Below, piece after piece: positions 1-8,000 of a stretch of DNA of 8,979 nucleotides. The notes beneath the pieces were generated by a model that was not told the origin of the DNA, searched no databases, and worked only from the letters and a program-made list of their open reading frames with translations. The DNA is taken from the NCBI GenBank assembly GCA_002441545.1, contig DJWL01000048.1:6297-15275 (forward strand). Direction: 5' to 3'. The DNA comes from Flavobacteriaceae bacterium UBA6231 (GTDB lineage Bacteria > Bacteroidota > Bacteroidia > Flavobacteriales > Flavobacteriaceae). Each line of letters begins with the position of its first letter. Positions within the stretch are counted from its first letter, which is position 1. Made by a program: the position numbers and the translations under genes.

Positions 1-150
1 CGCCTTTCAGGACGGTTTTAGGATTACCCACGCTCAAAAAAAAATAAATTTGTGCTTCGTGGATAGATTGGTGCAGATTAACAATGACAAGAATACAAAA
101 GCTAAATAAATGATTAACAGGCTGATACAAATGAACACCAGTTGCCAACA
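1..150 (+). repeat. Direct repeat, left copy (tail of a truncated upstream unit)
   Basis: This stretch matches 8690-8841 in the same orientation. The first ~80 bases are nearly identical, the remainder differs by scattered substitutions and small indels, and similarity stops just after the box GTTGCCAAC (141-149). It has no plausible gene. It appears to be the 3' end of a unit that starts upstream of the window. An antisense open frame crosses it and the right copy, giving related hydrophobic peptides, but this is best explained by the DNA repeat itself. Because the match begins at base 1, the repeat probably extends further upstream. Confidence 0.9.
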
Positions 151-277
151 TCGTGTATAGTGCATTTGGCGGATAGTGCTAATTTCAAGCATGTTACATC
201 TAATAAACATTGTAGCGGCTTGACAGATTCGTGCTTCGAAGCGCCAAACGACACCATACACGTAACCGTTGTAGGGC
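141..277. repeat. attC-like imperfect hairpin element A
   Basis: The core runs from AAC (147-149) to GTT (268-270). Inside it, 152-171 pairs with 242-262, leaving one bulged base (A251) and two A-by-C mismatches (159/255 and 164/249). On the bottom strand those mismatches become T-G wobbles. A 3-base spacer on the left faces a 6-base spacer on the right when the stem is counted from G153. The interior can form nested short stems: TCAAGC 185-190 with 218-223, and ATGTT 191-195 with 206-210. The motif GTGCTTCGAA (231-240) sits directly inside the right arm. Architecture and length match elements B and C. The stem and the core are visible in the sequence; a role as a recombination site is inferred. 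Confidence 0.8.
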
Positions 278-1034
278 ATTTGAAAAATGAAGAACTGGAA
301 GTACATAATTAGAGTAATTGGAATTTTAACAGTAGGTCTTCTATTGGTTAAAATGACTTATCAATTTAAGTACTCGACTTTTATGTTTGACTTGATTTTC
401 TTTGGCGGACTAACAATAATTGGACTAGTATTTCTGATTTGGTCATTATTTACCGACTTAAAACGCTTCCGAACTGAAAAGAAAATAATTTCACTAATTC
501 CAATTGGATTGGCGATGATTTTTACGACTACAATTTGGGTATGGAATGTTCGAATAAACTCAAATTTTGACAAGCCGACACTTGTCCGAATATTTTACGA
601 TGGCGATTATAATGGAACAGGAATTGACTTTAAGACAGACGGAACATACATCTTTGACAATTCAGCAATTGGGTTTAGTGATTTTACATATGGAGAATAT
701 GAAATAAATGGAAATGTAATAACTCTTGACAGAAACAGTCTTGACAACATAAATACAAACCGGCTTGAAATACGACCAAAACTCATTAAATATTCTGACC
801 GAACAGAGACTGAAAAATATGTTTACCAGATAGATGAAAATGGAAATATAATAGAGAATACAACTGAATTTAGATTAGTAGTTGACAATAGAAAATGAAT
901 AAAAACGCCCTACAACATTGGCTATACGTAATGCGGGCGAAAGTGCTGATATGAAGGTAATTACATTAAATAAACTAAGTGCTAAATTGAAAGGTAAGTG
1001 CCTTGAAATCCCGCACTACGCATAGCCGAGACCG
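269..1034 (+). mobile_element. Putative small gene cassette (766 bp)
   Basis: This unit is defined by cutting between G and T of the GTT cores of elements A and B, as integron integrases do. GTTGTAGGGC (268-277) is the exact reverse complement of GCCCTACAAC (907-916) on the far side of the gene. That is what is expected if the unit once existed as a circle whose single hairpin site joined those two ends. It contains one gene (287-898) that nearly fills the space between the boxes, plus element B at its 3' end. Tight packing and a one-gene, one-site layout are typical of integron cassettes. No recombinase is visible, so mobility is inferred. Confidence 0.6.
287..898 (+). CDS. Hypothetical membrane-anchored protein, cassette cargo
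   Basis: I do not recognise the family of this 203-residue protein. Three hydrophobic segments lie in the N-terminal half, at about residues 7-23, 33-53 and 68-88. A polar C-terminal part (about 90-203) follows, with short alternating hydrophobic stretches and many Asn, Asp, Gly and Thr residues, suggesting a small beta-rich domain on one side of the inner membrane. The topology is not certain. The ATG at 287 lies nine bases after the putative cassette box GTTGTAGGGC, and the stop lies eight bases before the matching box GCCCTACAAC, so the gene is framed by the two boxes. No convincing promoter is visible within the unit, and it may depend on upstream transcription. Its location suggests an accessory, recently acquired gene. 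No function can be assigned. Confidence 0.85.
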   Translation: MKNWKYIIRVIGILTVGLLLVKMTYQFKYSTFMFDLIFFGGLTIIGLVFLIWSLFTDLKRFRTEKKIISLIPIGLAMIFTTTIWVWNVRINSNFDKPTLVRIFYDGDYNGTGIDFKTDGTYIFDNSAIGFSDFTYGEYEINGNVITLDRNSLDNINTNRLEIRPKLIKYSDRTETEKYVYQIDENGNIIENTTEFRLVVDNRK

Positions 1035-1042
1035 TTGGCAAC
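907..1042. repeat. attC-like imperfect hairpin element B
   Basis: The core runs from AAC (914-916) to GTT (1034-1036), 123 bases. Positions 920-937 pair with 1010-1027 over 18 positions. The only two exceptions are A926/C1021 and A931/C1016, which become T-G wobbles on the bottom strand. The outer spacer is 3 bases on the left and 6 on the right. GTGCCTTGAA (998-1007) lies just inside the right arm and matches the motif in elements A and C. The left box GCCCTACAAC pairs with the box at 268-277. The right box GTTGGCAAC (1034-1042) pairs with 8832-8840. This is the best-formed of the three elements. Confidence 0.85.
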
Positions 1043-1357
1043 AAGTGTAAAAGCAGACGACCAGATAGATACGATATTGACAAAATCAAAATGAGAAATG
1101 TTTTAGCTTTTTGACAGGACAGTGCAAATTTGATGGAACCGGAACGAAGTGGAGCTCGGCGGGGCCAAATCTATTTTGTTTTTTCTTCTCCCCGAAAAAA
1201 AAAAGAAACCCACCCACATTGCACACATTGCCAAAGCCACACAAGCCAACACTTCAACCAAAACTTTGTCAAAGAATGCAATTAATCTTCGCACTACTAT
1301 TTGAGAAAATTGTTTTTTTTTTAAAAAAACTTAATAAACCATGCAAGTTTTAATAGT
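1043..1357. other. Non-coding leader with biased tracts
   Basis: There is no credible gene here. Short open frames on both strands are low-complexity and run through the homopolymer tracts. The visible features are a T-rich then A-rich fold-back around CTCCCC (about 1178-1208; on RNA it could be a weak hairpin), a strongly G-poor stretch at about 1207-1262 with CACATTGC twice in quick succession, and a run of ten T followed by seven A at 1313-1329. The last lies just upstream of the regulator promoter and could act as an A/T-rich upstream element or bend DNA. The beginning of the region (1043-1110) shows nothing recognisable. Confidence 0.6.
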
Positions 1358-1372
1358 TTGATTATATTTGCA
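1342..1372. promoter_or_regulatory. Candidate TetR operator over the promoter
   Basis: TGCAA (1342-1346) and TTGCA (1368-1372) form an inverted repeat. Nested inside, with the centre offset by half a base, are TAAT (1351-1354) and ATTA (1361-1364). The dyad covers the candidate -7 box, where a repressor would block RNA polymerase, and lies just upstream of two TetR genes. The arms are short and the region is A/T-rich, so this is only a candidate. Confidence 0.3.
1363..1370 (+). promoter_or_regulatory. Bacteroidota-type -7 promoter box
   Basis: TATATTTG fits the TAnnTTTG consensus used by the primary sigma factor of Bacteroidota. Transcription would start near 1376, leaving a very short leader before the ATG at 1388. 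No good TTG or TTTG -33 element is found at the expected spacing, so the promoter may be weak or rely on the upstream A/T tract. It is the only good promoter candidate before the first regulator and could drive all six genes. Confidence 0.5.
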
Positions 1373-1387
1373 CGCAAAATTATTTGT

Positions 1388-1987
1388 ATGGAGATAAAAG
1401 ATAAAATAATTTCAAATTCAGGTAAATTGTTTTTTAAATACGGTATTCGTAATATAACTATGGATGCGATAGCCGAAGATTTGGGAATTTCAAAGCGTAC
1501 AATTTACGAGAACTTTAAGGACAAAGATGAATTATTAAAATATTGTTTCGAAGCTAATACTTTGGAACAAAATAAGGTTGTAGATGAAATATTAAATAAC
1601 TCCGAAAACCTTATTGAGGCATTCATAAAAATAATTAAACATAATGTTAATAATTTTAAATTAGTCAATCCGATATTCTTCTTTGATATTAAAAAATATT
1701 ATTCAAAATTATTCGAGTTAAAAATCAAAAAGAATAATGAAAAAAATATAAAGAGAATTACTGATATTTTAAATAAAGGAATACGGGAAAAAATATTCAG
1801 GAGTGAGATTAATGTGGAATTAGTAGCACTATTAATTTTAGAGCAGTATAAACTGCTTGGTAATCAGGAGGTATTTCCTGATACTAAGTTTTCTAAAGCA
1901 GAAGTATTTGAAAATATTTCCATCAATTTTATTAGAGGTATTGCTACAGAGAAGGGATTGATATTATTGGAAAAATATAATTCTTAA
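1388..1987 (+). CDS. TetR/AcrR-family transcriptional regulator (first of two)
   Basis: This 199-residue protein has the length and layout of the TetR family. The N-terminal DNA-binding domain (about residues 5-50) holds a helix-turn-helix with the typical signature: FxKYGIRNITMDAIAEDLGI, then SKRTIYENFKDKDELL (residues 35-50). The remainder is a helical ligand-binding and dimerisation domain with no assignable ligand. An in-frame TTG at 1358 would add ten residues, but it overlaps the likely promoter, so the ATG at 1388 is preferred. The gene is visibly richer in A and T than the pump gene downstream. It is a paralogue of the next gene: both share the turn sequence and a matching NPxFxxDIKKxY stretch in the second domain. 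It is the likely local repressor of the pump operon, possibly through the dyad at 1342-1372. Confidence 0.93.
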   Translation: MEIKDKIISNSGKLFFKYGIRNITMDAIAEDLGISKRTIYENFKDKDELLKYCFEANTLEQNKVVDEILNNSENLIEAFIKIIKHNVNNFKLVNPIFFFDIKKYYSKLFELKIKKNNEKNIKRITDILNKGIREKIFRSEINVELVALLILEQYKLLGNQEVFPDTKFSKAEVFENISINFIRGIATEKGLILLEKYNS

Positions 1988-2030
1988 AAATTTTTATCCT
2001 TTTGAAAACTAAAAAAACCCTTATAGTTTT

Positions 2031-2657
2031 ATGAGTTCAGAAATAGAAAATAAAATTTTAAAAAGTTGTGCAGAACTATTCTATAAATATGGAATTAAAA
2101 GTATTTCTGTAGATGATATTTCTTTTAACACCGGCATATCAAAAAAAACTTTCTATGAATATTTTGATAACAAAAATGATGTAGTTAAAGCAATTACCAA
2201 TCAATTTATAAATAAAATCAAAGTGTTTAATAAAGAAATCGTAGAAGAAAAAACGGATGTCTTTTACAAACTCATGATAATTTACAAAAAGATGCTTTCT
2301 CAATTTAATTCATGTAACCCAAGTTTTATTTATGATATTAAAAAATTCTACCCGGATGTATATGAATTATTTATTGAATTCAGGGATAAAGAGTTGAATT
2401 TTTTGATAACAAATCTTATTAAACAAGGTAAAACAGAAGGATTATTTAGAGAAAACATAGATGAAAATATCATTTATAAATTACACATCAATAGAATAAA
2501 TGCCATTATTGAAGGTTCACTTTTACCGGAAAAATCTATTGCCAATCCAATTTTTTTTGAATTCGTTGTTATTGGCTTAATTGGAATAACAACGATTAAA
2601 GGACACGAAATATTAGAAAATAAATTAAATGAATATAAAAATGAGAAAAACTTTTAA
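2031..2657 (+). CDS. TetR/AcrR-family transcriptional regulator (second of two)
   Basis: This 208-residue TetR-type protein has its helix-turn-helix at about residues 26-45 (SVDDISFNTGISKKTFYEYF) in the usual N-terminal domain, followed by an all-helical second domain. It starts 43 bases after the first regulator, and its end overlaps the TolC-like gene, so the three are probably co-transcribed and translationally linked. Similarity to the first regulator spans both domains but is far from identical, implying an old tandem duplication with divergence. The recognition helices differ (AEDLGISKRTIYENF against SFNTGISKKTFYEYF). The two may form a heterodimer, bind different operators, or answer to different ligands. 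A -7-like TATAGTTT at 2022-2029 is too close to the ATG to be a convincing promoter. Confidence 0.93.
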   Translation: MSSEIENKILKSCAELFYKYGIKSISVDDISFNTGISKKTFYEYFDNKNDVVKAITNQFINKIKVFNKEIVEEKTDVFYKLMIIYKKMLSQFNSCNPSFIYDIKKFYPDVYELFIEFRDKELNFLITNLIKQGKTEGLFRENIDENIIYKLHINRINAIIEGSLLPEKSIANPIFFEFVVIGLIGITTIKGHEILENKLNEYKNEKNF

Positions 2658-3942
2658 AACGCTATTATTAGCTTTACTAATTTTGAACAAGCTCTCACTG
2701 TTTGCTCAAGAACCATTGGTTTTATCATTGGATAGTGCGATTAACTACGCCATTGAAAATAATAAAACATTGGTAAATTCAAAATTCGCTGTTGACAAGT
2801 CAAAACAACGAATCAAAGAAACCATTGCACAAGGCTTACCGCAAATTAATGCGTCGGTAGATTATACAAGTTTTTTGGGAGCTGAAACATCGATACAACT
2901 GAGCCCTATGGCTCCACCCGCAGTTATTGAATTTAACCCGACAAGCAATTTTAAAGCAAGTGCCTCTCAATTGATTTTTAACGGAAATTATTATGTTGGG
3001 GTGCAACTTTCTAAATTGGCTCAAACAATGTCAGAACTAAGTTATCAAAAAGATGAGCAAAATGTAAAGGAACAAACCATACAAGCCTATTATCTAATAT
3101 TGGCAAGTGAAAGAATATTGAGCGTTATTAAAGAAAATAAAGCAAATGTTCAATTGATTTACGAAAAGACCCAGAATCTTGCCAATGCCGGTATGATTGA
3201 GCAAACCCAAGCAAAAAAACTATCGGTTATGGTAACATCGGTTGACAATGCCCTAAAATCGACCGAAAGGCAGGTTGAAATGGGATATAATCTTTTACGT
3301 TTGCATTTAGGATTAGAGCCCAATCAAGTAATTAAGTTAAGTTCCACTTTCGACGATATTGCCCAAAAAAATATTATGCAGCCTATAATAGCCGAGACAT
3401 TTAATATTCAAAATAATATGGATTATAAATTATTGTCGATGCAAGGAGAAATTGCAAAAAAGAGTATCAGGCTTAAGCAAGCAAGTTATTTACCCTCTTT
3501 AGTTGCGTTTTATTCGTACACAGAAAAAATTAAAAAACCTGTTTTTGATATGTCCCCAAAACATGTACTTGGATTAACTTTAAATATTCCAATCTTTTCA
3601 AGTGGTCAGCGTTTAGCACAATATAATCAGGCAAAAATAGATTATAATGTTAGTGAAAACACAAAAGCATTAGTATCTCAACAGTTAACAACACAAGAAA
3701 AACAACTTAGATACAACTACAATAATCTTTTTGAACAATATCAAAATCAAAAGGCAAATGTAGATATTGCCAATGAAGTACTCGAAAATATGAATTTAAA
3801 ATTTCAGCAAGGAATTGTTTCCAGTTTGGAACTTACAAGTGCCAACAGTGATTATTTAACAGCTGAAACCAATTATACAAGCATAGTGCTTCAATTGCTC
3901 AATGCCGAATTGTCTTTACGTAAAATAAATTGTAAACTTTAA
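2641..3942 (+). CDS. TolC-family outer-membrane efflux protein
   Basis: This is the outer-membrane channel of a tripartite efflux pump. From the ATG at 2641 it is 433 residues, normal for the OEP family. It begins with a signal peptide, MRKTFKTLLLALLILNKLSL, then FAQ, with likely cleavage after Ala. Two repeats each combine beta strands with long helices. The first opens near LPQINASVDY, and the second around residues 313-335 carries the typical LNIPIFSSGQRLAQYNQAK. Long Gln-, Ala- and Leu-rich helices form the periplasmic tunnel. An in-frame ATG at 2629 adds four residues (MNIK) and cannot be excluded. Either start overlaps the end of the second regulator gene (17 or 29 bases), suggesting coupled translation. 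The adaptor gene follows after 13 bases. Confidence 0.95.
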   Translation: MRKTFKTLLLALLILNKLSLFAQEPLVLSLDSAINYAIENNKTLVNSKFAVDKSKQRIKETIAQGLPQINASVDYTSFLGAETSIQLSPMAPPAVIEFNPTSNFKASASQLIFNGNYYVGVQLSKLAQTMSELSYQKDEQNVKEQTIQAYYLILASERILSVIKENKANVQLIYEKTQNLANAGMIEQTQAKKLSVMVTSVDNALKSTERQVEMGYNLLRLHLGLEPNQVIKLSSTFDDIAQKNIMQPIIAETFNIQNNMDYKLLSMQGEIAKKSIRLKQASYLPSLVAFYSYTEKIKKPVFDMSPKHVLGLTLNIPIFSSGQRLAQYNQAKIDYNVSENTKALVSQQLTTQEKQLRYNYNNLFEQYQNQKANVDIANEVLENMNLKFQQGIVSSLELTSANSDYLTAETNYTSIVLQLLNAELSLRKINCKL

Positions 3943-3955
3943 AAACTAATAATAT

Positions 3956-5011
3956 ATGAACTTAATGAAATTTTCGACTTTGATTATTATTGCCGGAATG
4001 ATAACAATAGGAACATCTTGTACCTCAAAACAAGAAGTTAATTCAGACAGAACACAATCTGATTCCATAAAATCTATACCTGTAAAAACCGCAGTAGTTA
4101 AGCAGGAATTAATTACCCGTAACATTGATTTTACGGTTACTTTAATTCCTTTTGAAGAAGTGCATCTTGCTCCGGCAGCACCGGGAAGGATAGAAAAAAT
4201 AAACGTTGAAATTGGCGACAATGTCAGCAGCGGTCAAATCGTGGCTATTATGGATAGAACTAATCTTGAGCAGGCACGAATTAATCTGATGAAAGTAGAA
4301 ACAGACTACAAACGATTAGATACTTTGAAAAAAACAGGGAGCATTGCTGAACAGCAATACGACCAAATAAAATCTGCTTACGAAATAGCTAAGAATAGTT
4401 ATCAATTTCTTCAAGATAATACACAACTAAAAGCACCCTTTAGCGGAGTTGTTTCCGGTAAATATTTCGAAAACGGGGAAATATATTCCGGTGCACCGAT
4501 TCCTTCGGTTGGTAAATCTGCGATACTTTCGATTGTACAAATTAATCAACTTAAAGCATTAATAGGTATATCTTCAAATTATTATCCCCTGATTACTAAA
4601 GGAATGAAAGCAAAAATTCAATCTGAAATTTATCCTGACCTAACTTTTGACGGAGAGATATACAATATTTATCCAACGATTGACAATGCTACCAAAACGT
4701 TTACCGTCGAAGTAAAAATTCAGAACGGTAATCTGAAGTTACGTCCAGGAATGTTTTCCAAAATTCAGCTAAACCTTGGAAAAGGCAATGCCATGCTGGT
4801 TCCAAACATCGCGTTGGTAAAGCAAACGGGTACTAATGACATGTATTTGTTCGTCAATAAAAATAATATTGCCCAAAAGACACTAGTAAAAACAGGACGT
4901 ATGATTGACGATAAGATCGAAATTTTAGAAGGAATTACCGAAGGTGATGAAATTATTGTAGTAGGGCAAAATAAGCTCGAGAATCTTTCACCCATAACAA
5001 TTAAACAATAA
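3956..5011 (+). CDS. RND efflux periplasmic adaptor (membrane fusion protein, lipoprotein)
   Basis: This 351-residue HlyD/AcrA-like adaptor joins the inner-membrane pump to the outer-membrane channel. The N-terminus is a lipoprotein signal ending in IGTSC, with Cys22 as the predicted lipidated residue; the -3 position (Gly) is unusual for a lipobox but tolerated in Bacteroidota. The first half of the lipoyl domain lies at about 68-98 (HLAPAAPGRIEKINVEIGDN, then VSSGQIVAIMD). An alpha-helical hairpin follows at about 98-155, then the second lipoyl half (LKAPFSGVVSGKYFENGEIY, about 158-177). A beta-barrel and a C-terminal membrane-proximal domain complete it. A second in-frame ATG (codon 4) would still leave a signal. 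The gap of 50 bases to the pump gene holds only a weak ACCTCC/GGAAGGT fold-back. Confidence 0.95.
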   Translation: MNLMKFSTLIIIAGMITIGTSCTSKQEVNSDRTQSDSIKSIPVKTAVVKQELITRNIDFTVTLIPFEEVHLAPAAPGRIEKINVEIGDNVSSGQIVAIMDRTNLEQARINLMKVETDYKRLDTLKKTGSIAEQQYDQIKSAYEIAKNSYQFLQDNTQLKAPFSGVVSGKYFENGEIYSGAPIPSVGKSAILSIVQINQLKALIGISSNYYPLITKGMKAKIQSEIYPDLTFDGEIYNIYPTIDNATKTFTVEVKIQNGNLKLRPGMFSKIQLNLGKGNAMLVPNIALVKQTGTNDMYLFVNKNNIAQKTLVKTGRMIDDKIEILEGITEGDEIIVVGQNKLENLSPITIKQ

Positions 5012-5061
5012 ACCTCCTGGAAGAAGGGAAGGTCATCAATTGAATTTTTAAAAGACATTTT

Positions 5062-8000
5062 ATGAGTTTATATAGTACCGCAGTCAAGAAACCCGTCAGC
5101 ACGATCATGATCTTTATTGGCGTAGTAATTTTTGGAATCTTTTCCTATCTCCAATTGCCGGTGGATTACTTTCCCCAAATAGATCCGCCTATTATTTCTG
5201 TATTTACCTATTACAATGGAGCAAACGCTACCGACATAGAGCAAAATATCACACGAAAACTCGAAGATGGTTTCGGTTCACTCAACAACCTTAAAAAAAT
5301 CAGTTCCTCGTCAAAAGACAACATTTCTGTAGTTACATTGGAATTTGAGTGGGGAGCAAACTTAGACGAGGCAACTAACGAAGTACGGGATGCCGTAAGT
5401 CTGGCAGAACGAAATTTACCGGATGATGTTGAAAGCCCAATGATTTTTAAAATCAGCACCAGCATGGTTCCTGTTATTATGTTCACTATTACATCGACTG
5501 AAAGTTATGCCGGAATATATGATATACTGGATAAAAAACTCATTCAGCCCCTTAACCGGATCGATGGTGTCGGAAATATTATTCAGATTGGTGCTCCTAA
5601 AAGGGCTGTTATGGTTGATGTGGATCCGAGAAAACTGGAAGCATATAACTTAACAGTCGAACAGATTGCGGGAATACTGGCTGCAAACAACCTAAATTTA
5701 CCCTCAGGAAGTCTGGAAATGGGAAAATCAGATTTGCCGCTCAGATTGCAAGGCGAATTTGAAAACAGTAATATGATTAATAATATTATTGTTAGTAACT
5801 CAAATGGAAAGACAGTCTATTTAAACGATATAGCAACTGTCCGTGACAGTTTAAAAGATATAAAATCGTATGAGCGGGCAAATGGCGGGAAAAACGTTCG
5901 TGTGATGGTTCAAAAACAATCCGATGCCAATACGGTGACTGTTGCAAAAGATATTAAGGAAAAATTGGAACAGATTAAAAAAACCTTGCCTCCCGATGTA
6001 AAAGTTGAGATTCTGATGGACTCATCAATCAATACGATCAATTCAATTAATAATCTTTCAGAAACATTAATCTACGCTTTGATATTTGTAGTAATTGTTG
6101 TAATAATCTTTTTAGGGCGGGCGAGACCTACTTTTATCATTTCACTTTCGATACCAATTTCGCTTATTGTAGGATTTGTTTACATGTACTTATCTGGCGG
6201 GACCATCAATATCATTACCCTTTCATCTCTTTCAATCGCCATTGGATTGGTGGTTGACGATTCTATTGTGGTTCTTGAAAATATCACGAAGAAACTGGAA
6301 AAAGGAGGCTTTGCCCGGGAGTCGGCAATTTACGGCACGAGTGAAGTGAGTTTAGCCGTAATTGCATCCACGCTAACCATCATAGCAGTTTTTCTCCCTT
6401 TAACCATGTTGGGTGGCATTACGGGTATCCTTTTCAGACCATTGGGCTGGGTAGTTACAATTGCGGTTGCCACTTCAGTCGTAGTTTCGCTGACTCTGGT
6501 ACCTATGTTATCTTCTAAAATGCTGAATGCCAAAACTCCCGGCAAAACAAGTATAGGGGGCAGAATATATTGGTTCTCGCAAGACCTGCTCGAAAAAATG
6601 GATAAATTTTTTGAGAAAATCCTTGTCTGGGCGGTTGGTCGCCGCTGGTTAGTTATTGGTATTGCAACCGTTGTATTTATCTCATCCATGTTTCTTGTGA
6701 AAGTAATTGGTACTGAATTTATGCCAGCTTCTGATAACGACCGGATATCGGCACAGGTAAAGCTGGCTCAGGGAACTAAACTCGATGAAACTATCAAAAC
6801 TGCTCATTATCTTGATTCTGTTTTCAGAAAAAAATATCCTGAAATTGAGATTGTTTCGACAAGTGCCGGCGTTGGAGACGGAAGCAGCCTGGCAGCTATT
6901 TTTACTGAAACTGGCAACTATATTGTTAACTATACCTTTAAGATGAAACCGTTGAATGAACGCGACATGGATATTTTTCAGGTAGCCAATGAAATGCGGG
7001 ATGATATAGAAAAATTACCAGAGATAGAGAAATATTACGTCGATCCGGGAAGCTCACGTGCAGCCAGCGCCTTAGGAATGGGTGGTGGAAGCAACCTGGA
7101 AGTAAAAGTTTTCGGAAACGATTTTGACGAAACCAATGTTATCTCGGAAAAAATTGCAGCGGCACTTAAAAACATCAGCGGAACCAAAGATATCTTGATT
7201 AGCCGGGATAAAGAAAAGACCGAATTACAATTGGTTTTGGACAATGAAAAAATGACATCGTTTGGATTAAATACAGCTACTGTAGCCACAGCCATTCGAA
7301 ATCGTATCACAGGCGTTACTGCAACGAAATATAAAGAAGAAGGCAATGAATACGATGTCGAAGTGCGTTACGATGAAAAATTCAGACAATCAACCGAAGA
7401 TATCCAGAACATTAGCATTTTGACACCGCAGGGCAAAATGGTTAAATTGAGTGAAATTTCCCACTTGAAACCTTTTTATTCACCCCCAAATATCGAGAGG
7501 GAAAATAAAGTACGCGTCGTGACAGTTTCGTCAGCCCTTTCCGGCGTCGATATGGGTACAGTTATAGCTTCTCTTGAAAATGAAATTGCCAAAATGGATA
7601 TTCCCAATGATGTTTCAATCGATTTCGGCGGTAGCGCAGAGAACATGCAGGATTCTTTTAATGACTTAATCTTGTTAATACTCCTCTCCTTGATTCTTGT
7701 CTATATCGTCATGGCATCTCAATTCGAATCGTTAAGCGAACCTTTCATTATCATGTTTTCCATTCCTTTTGCATTTACCGGGGTCTTCGCATCGTTATAC
7801 ATTTTTGGTGCTACGATCAACGTCATTTCATTGATTGGAGCAGTAATGTTAATTGGTATTGTGGTAAAAAATGGCATCATCCTGGTTGACTACACCAATC
7901 TACTGGTAGATAGGGGATATTCACTGAAAGAAGCCGTTGTTTCGGCAGGTCGTTCACGTTTAAGACCAGTTCTTATGACATCTTTGACAATGATTTTAGC

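Noticed and set aside
34..306. Antisense open frame across the left repeat and element A
   Set aside because: It runs through a repeat and a hairpin element, overlaps the start of the membrane-protein gene, and shows no family signature. Its likeness to the frame at 8707-8955 follows from the DNA repeat.
141..1042. CRISPR array or insertion sequence as the explanation of the repeats
   Set aside because: There are no short regularly spaced repeats and no transposase gene. Elements A and B keep a common fold and register but differ in stem sequence, unlike IS ends or CRISPR repeats.
1103..1353. Overlapping open frames on both strands in the leader
   Set aside because: Low-complexity peptides from homopolymer and C/A-rich tracts, overlapping on opposite strands, with no start signal or family match.
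1358..1387. TTG start extending the first TetR by ten residues
   Set aside because: It would place the start codon within the promoter and operator candidate. The ATG at 1388 gives the usual TetR N-terminus.
2022..2029. Possible separate promoter for the second TetR
   Set aside because: TATAGTTT ends one base before the ATG, so a transcript from it would start inside the gene.
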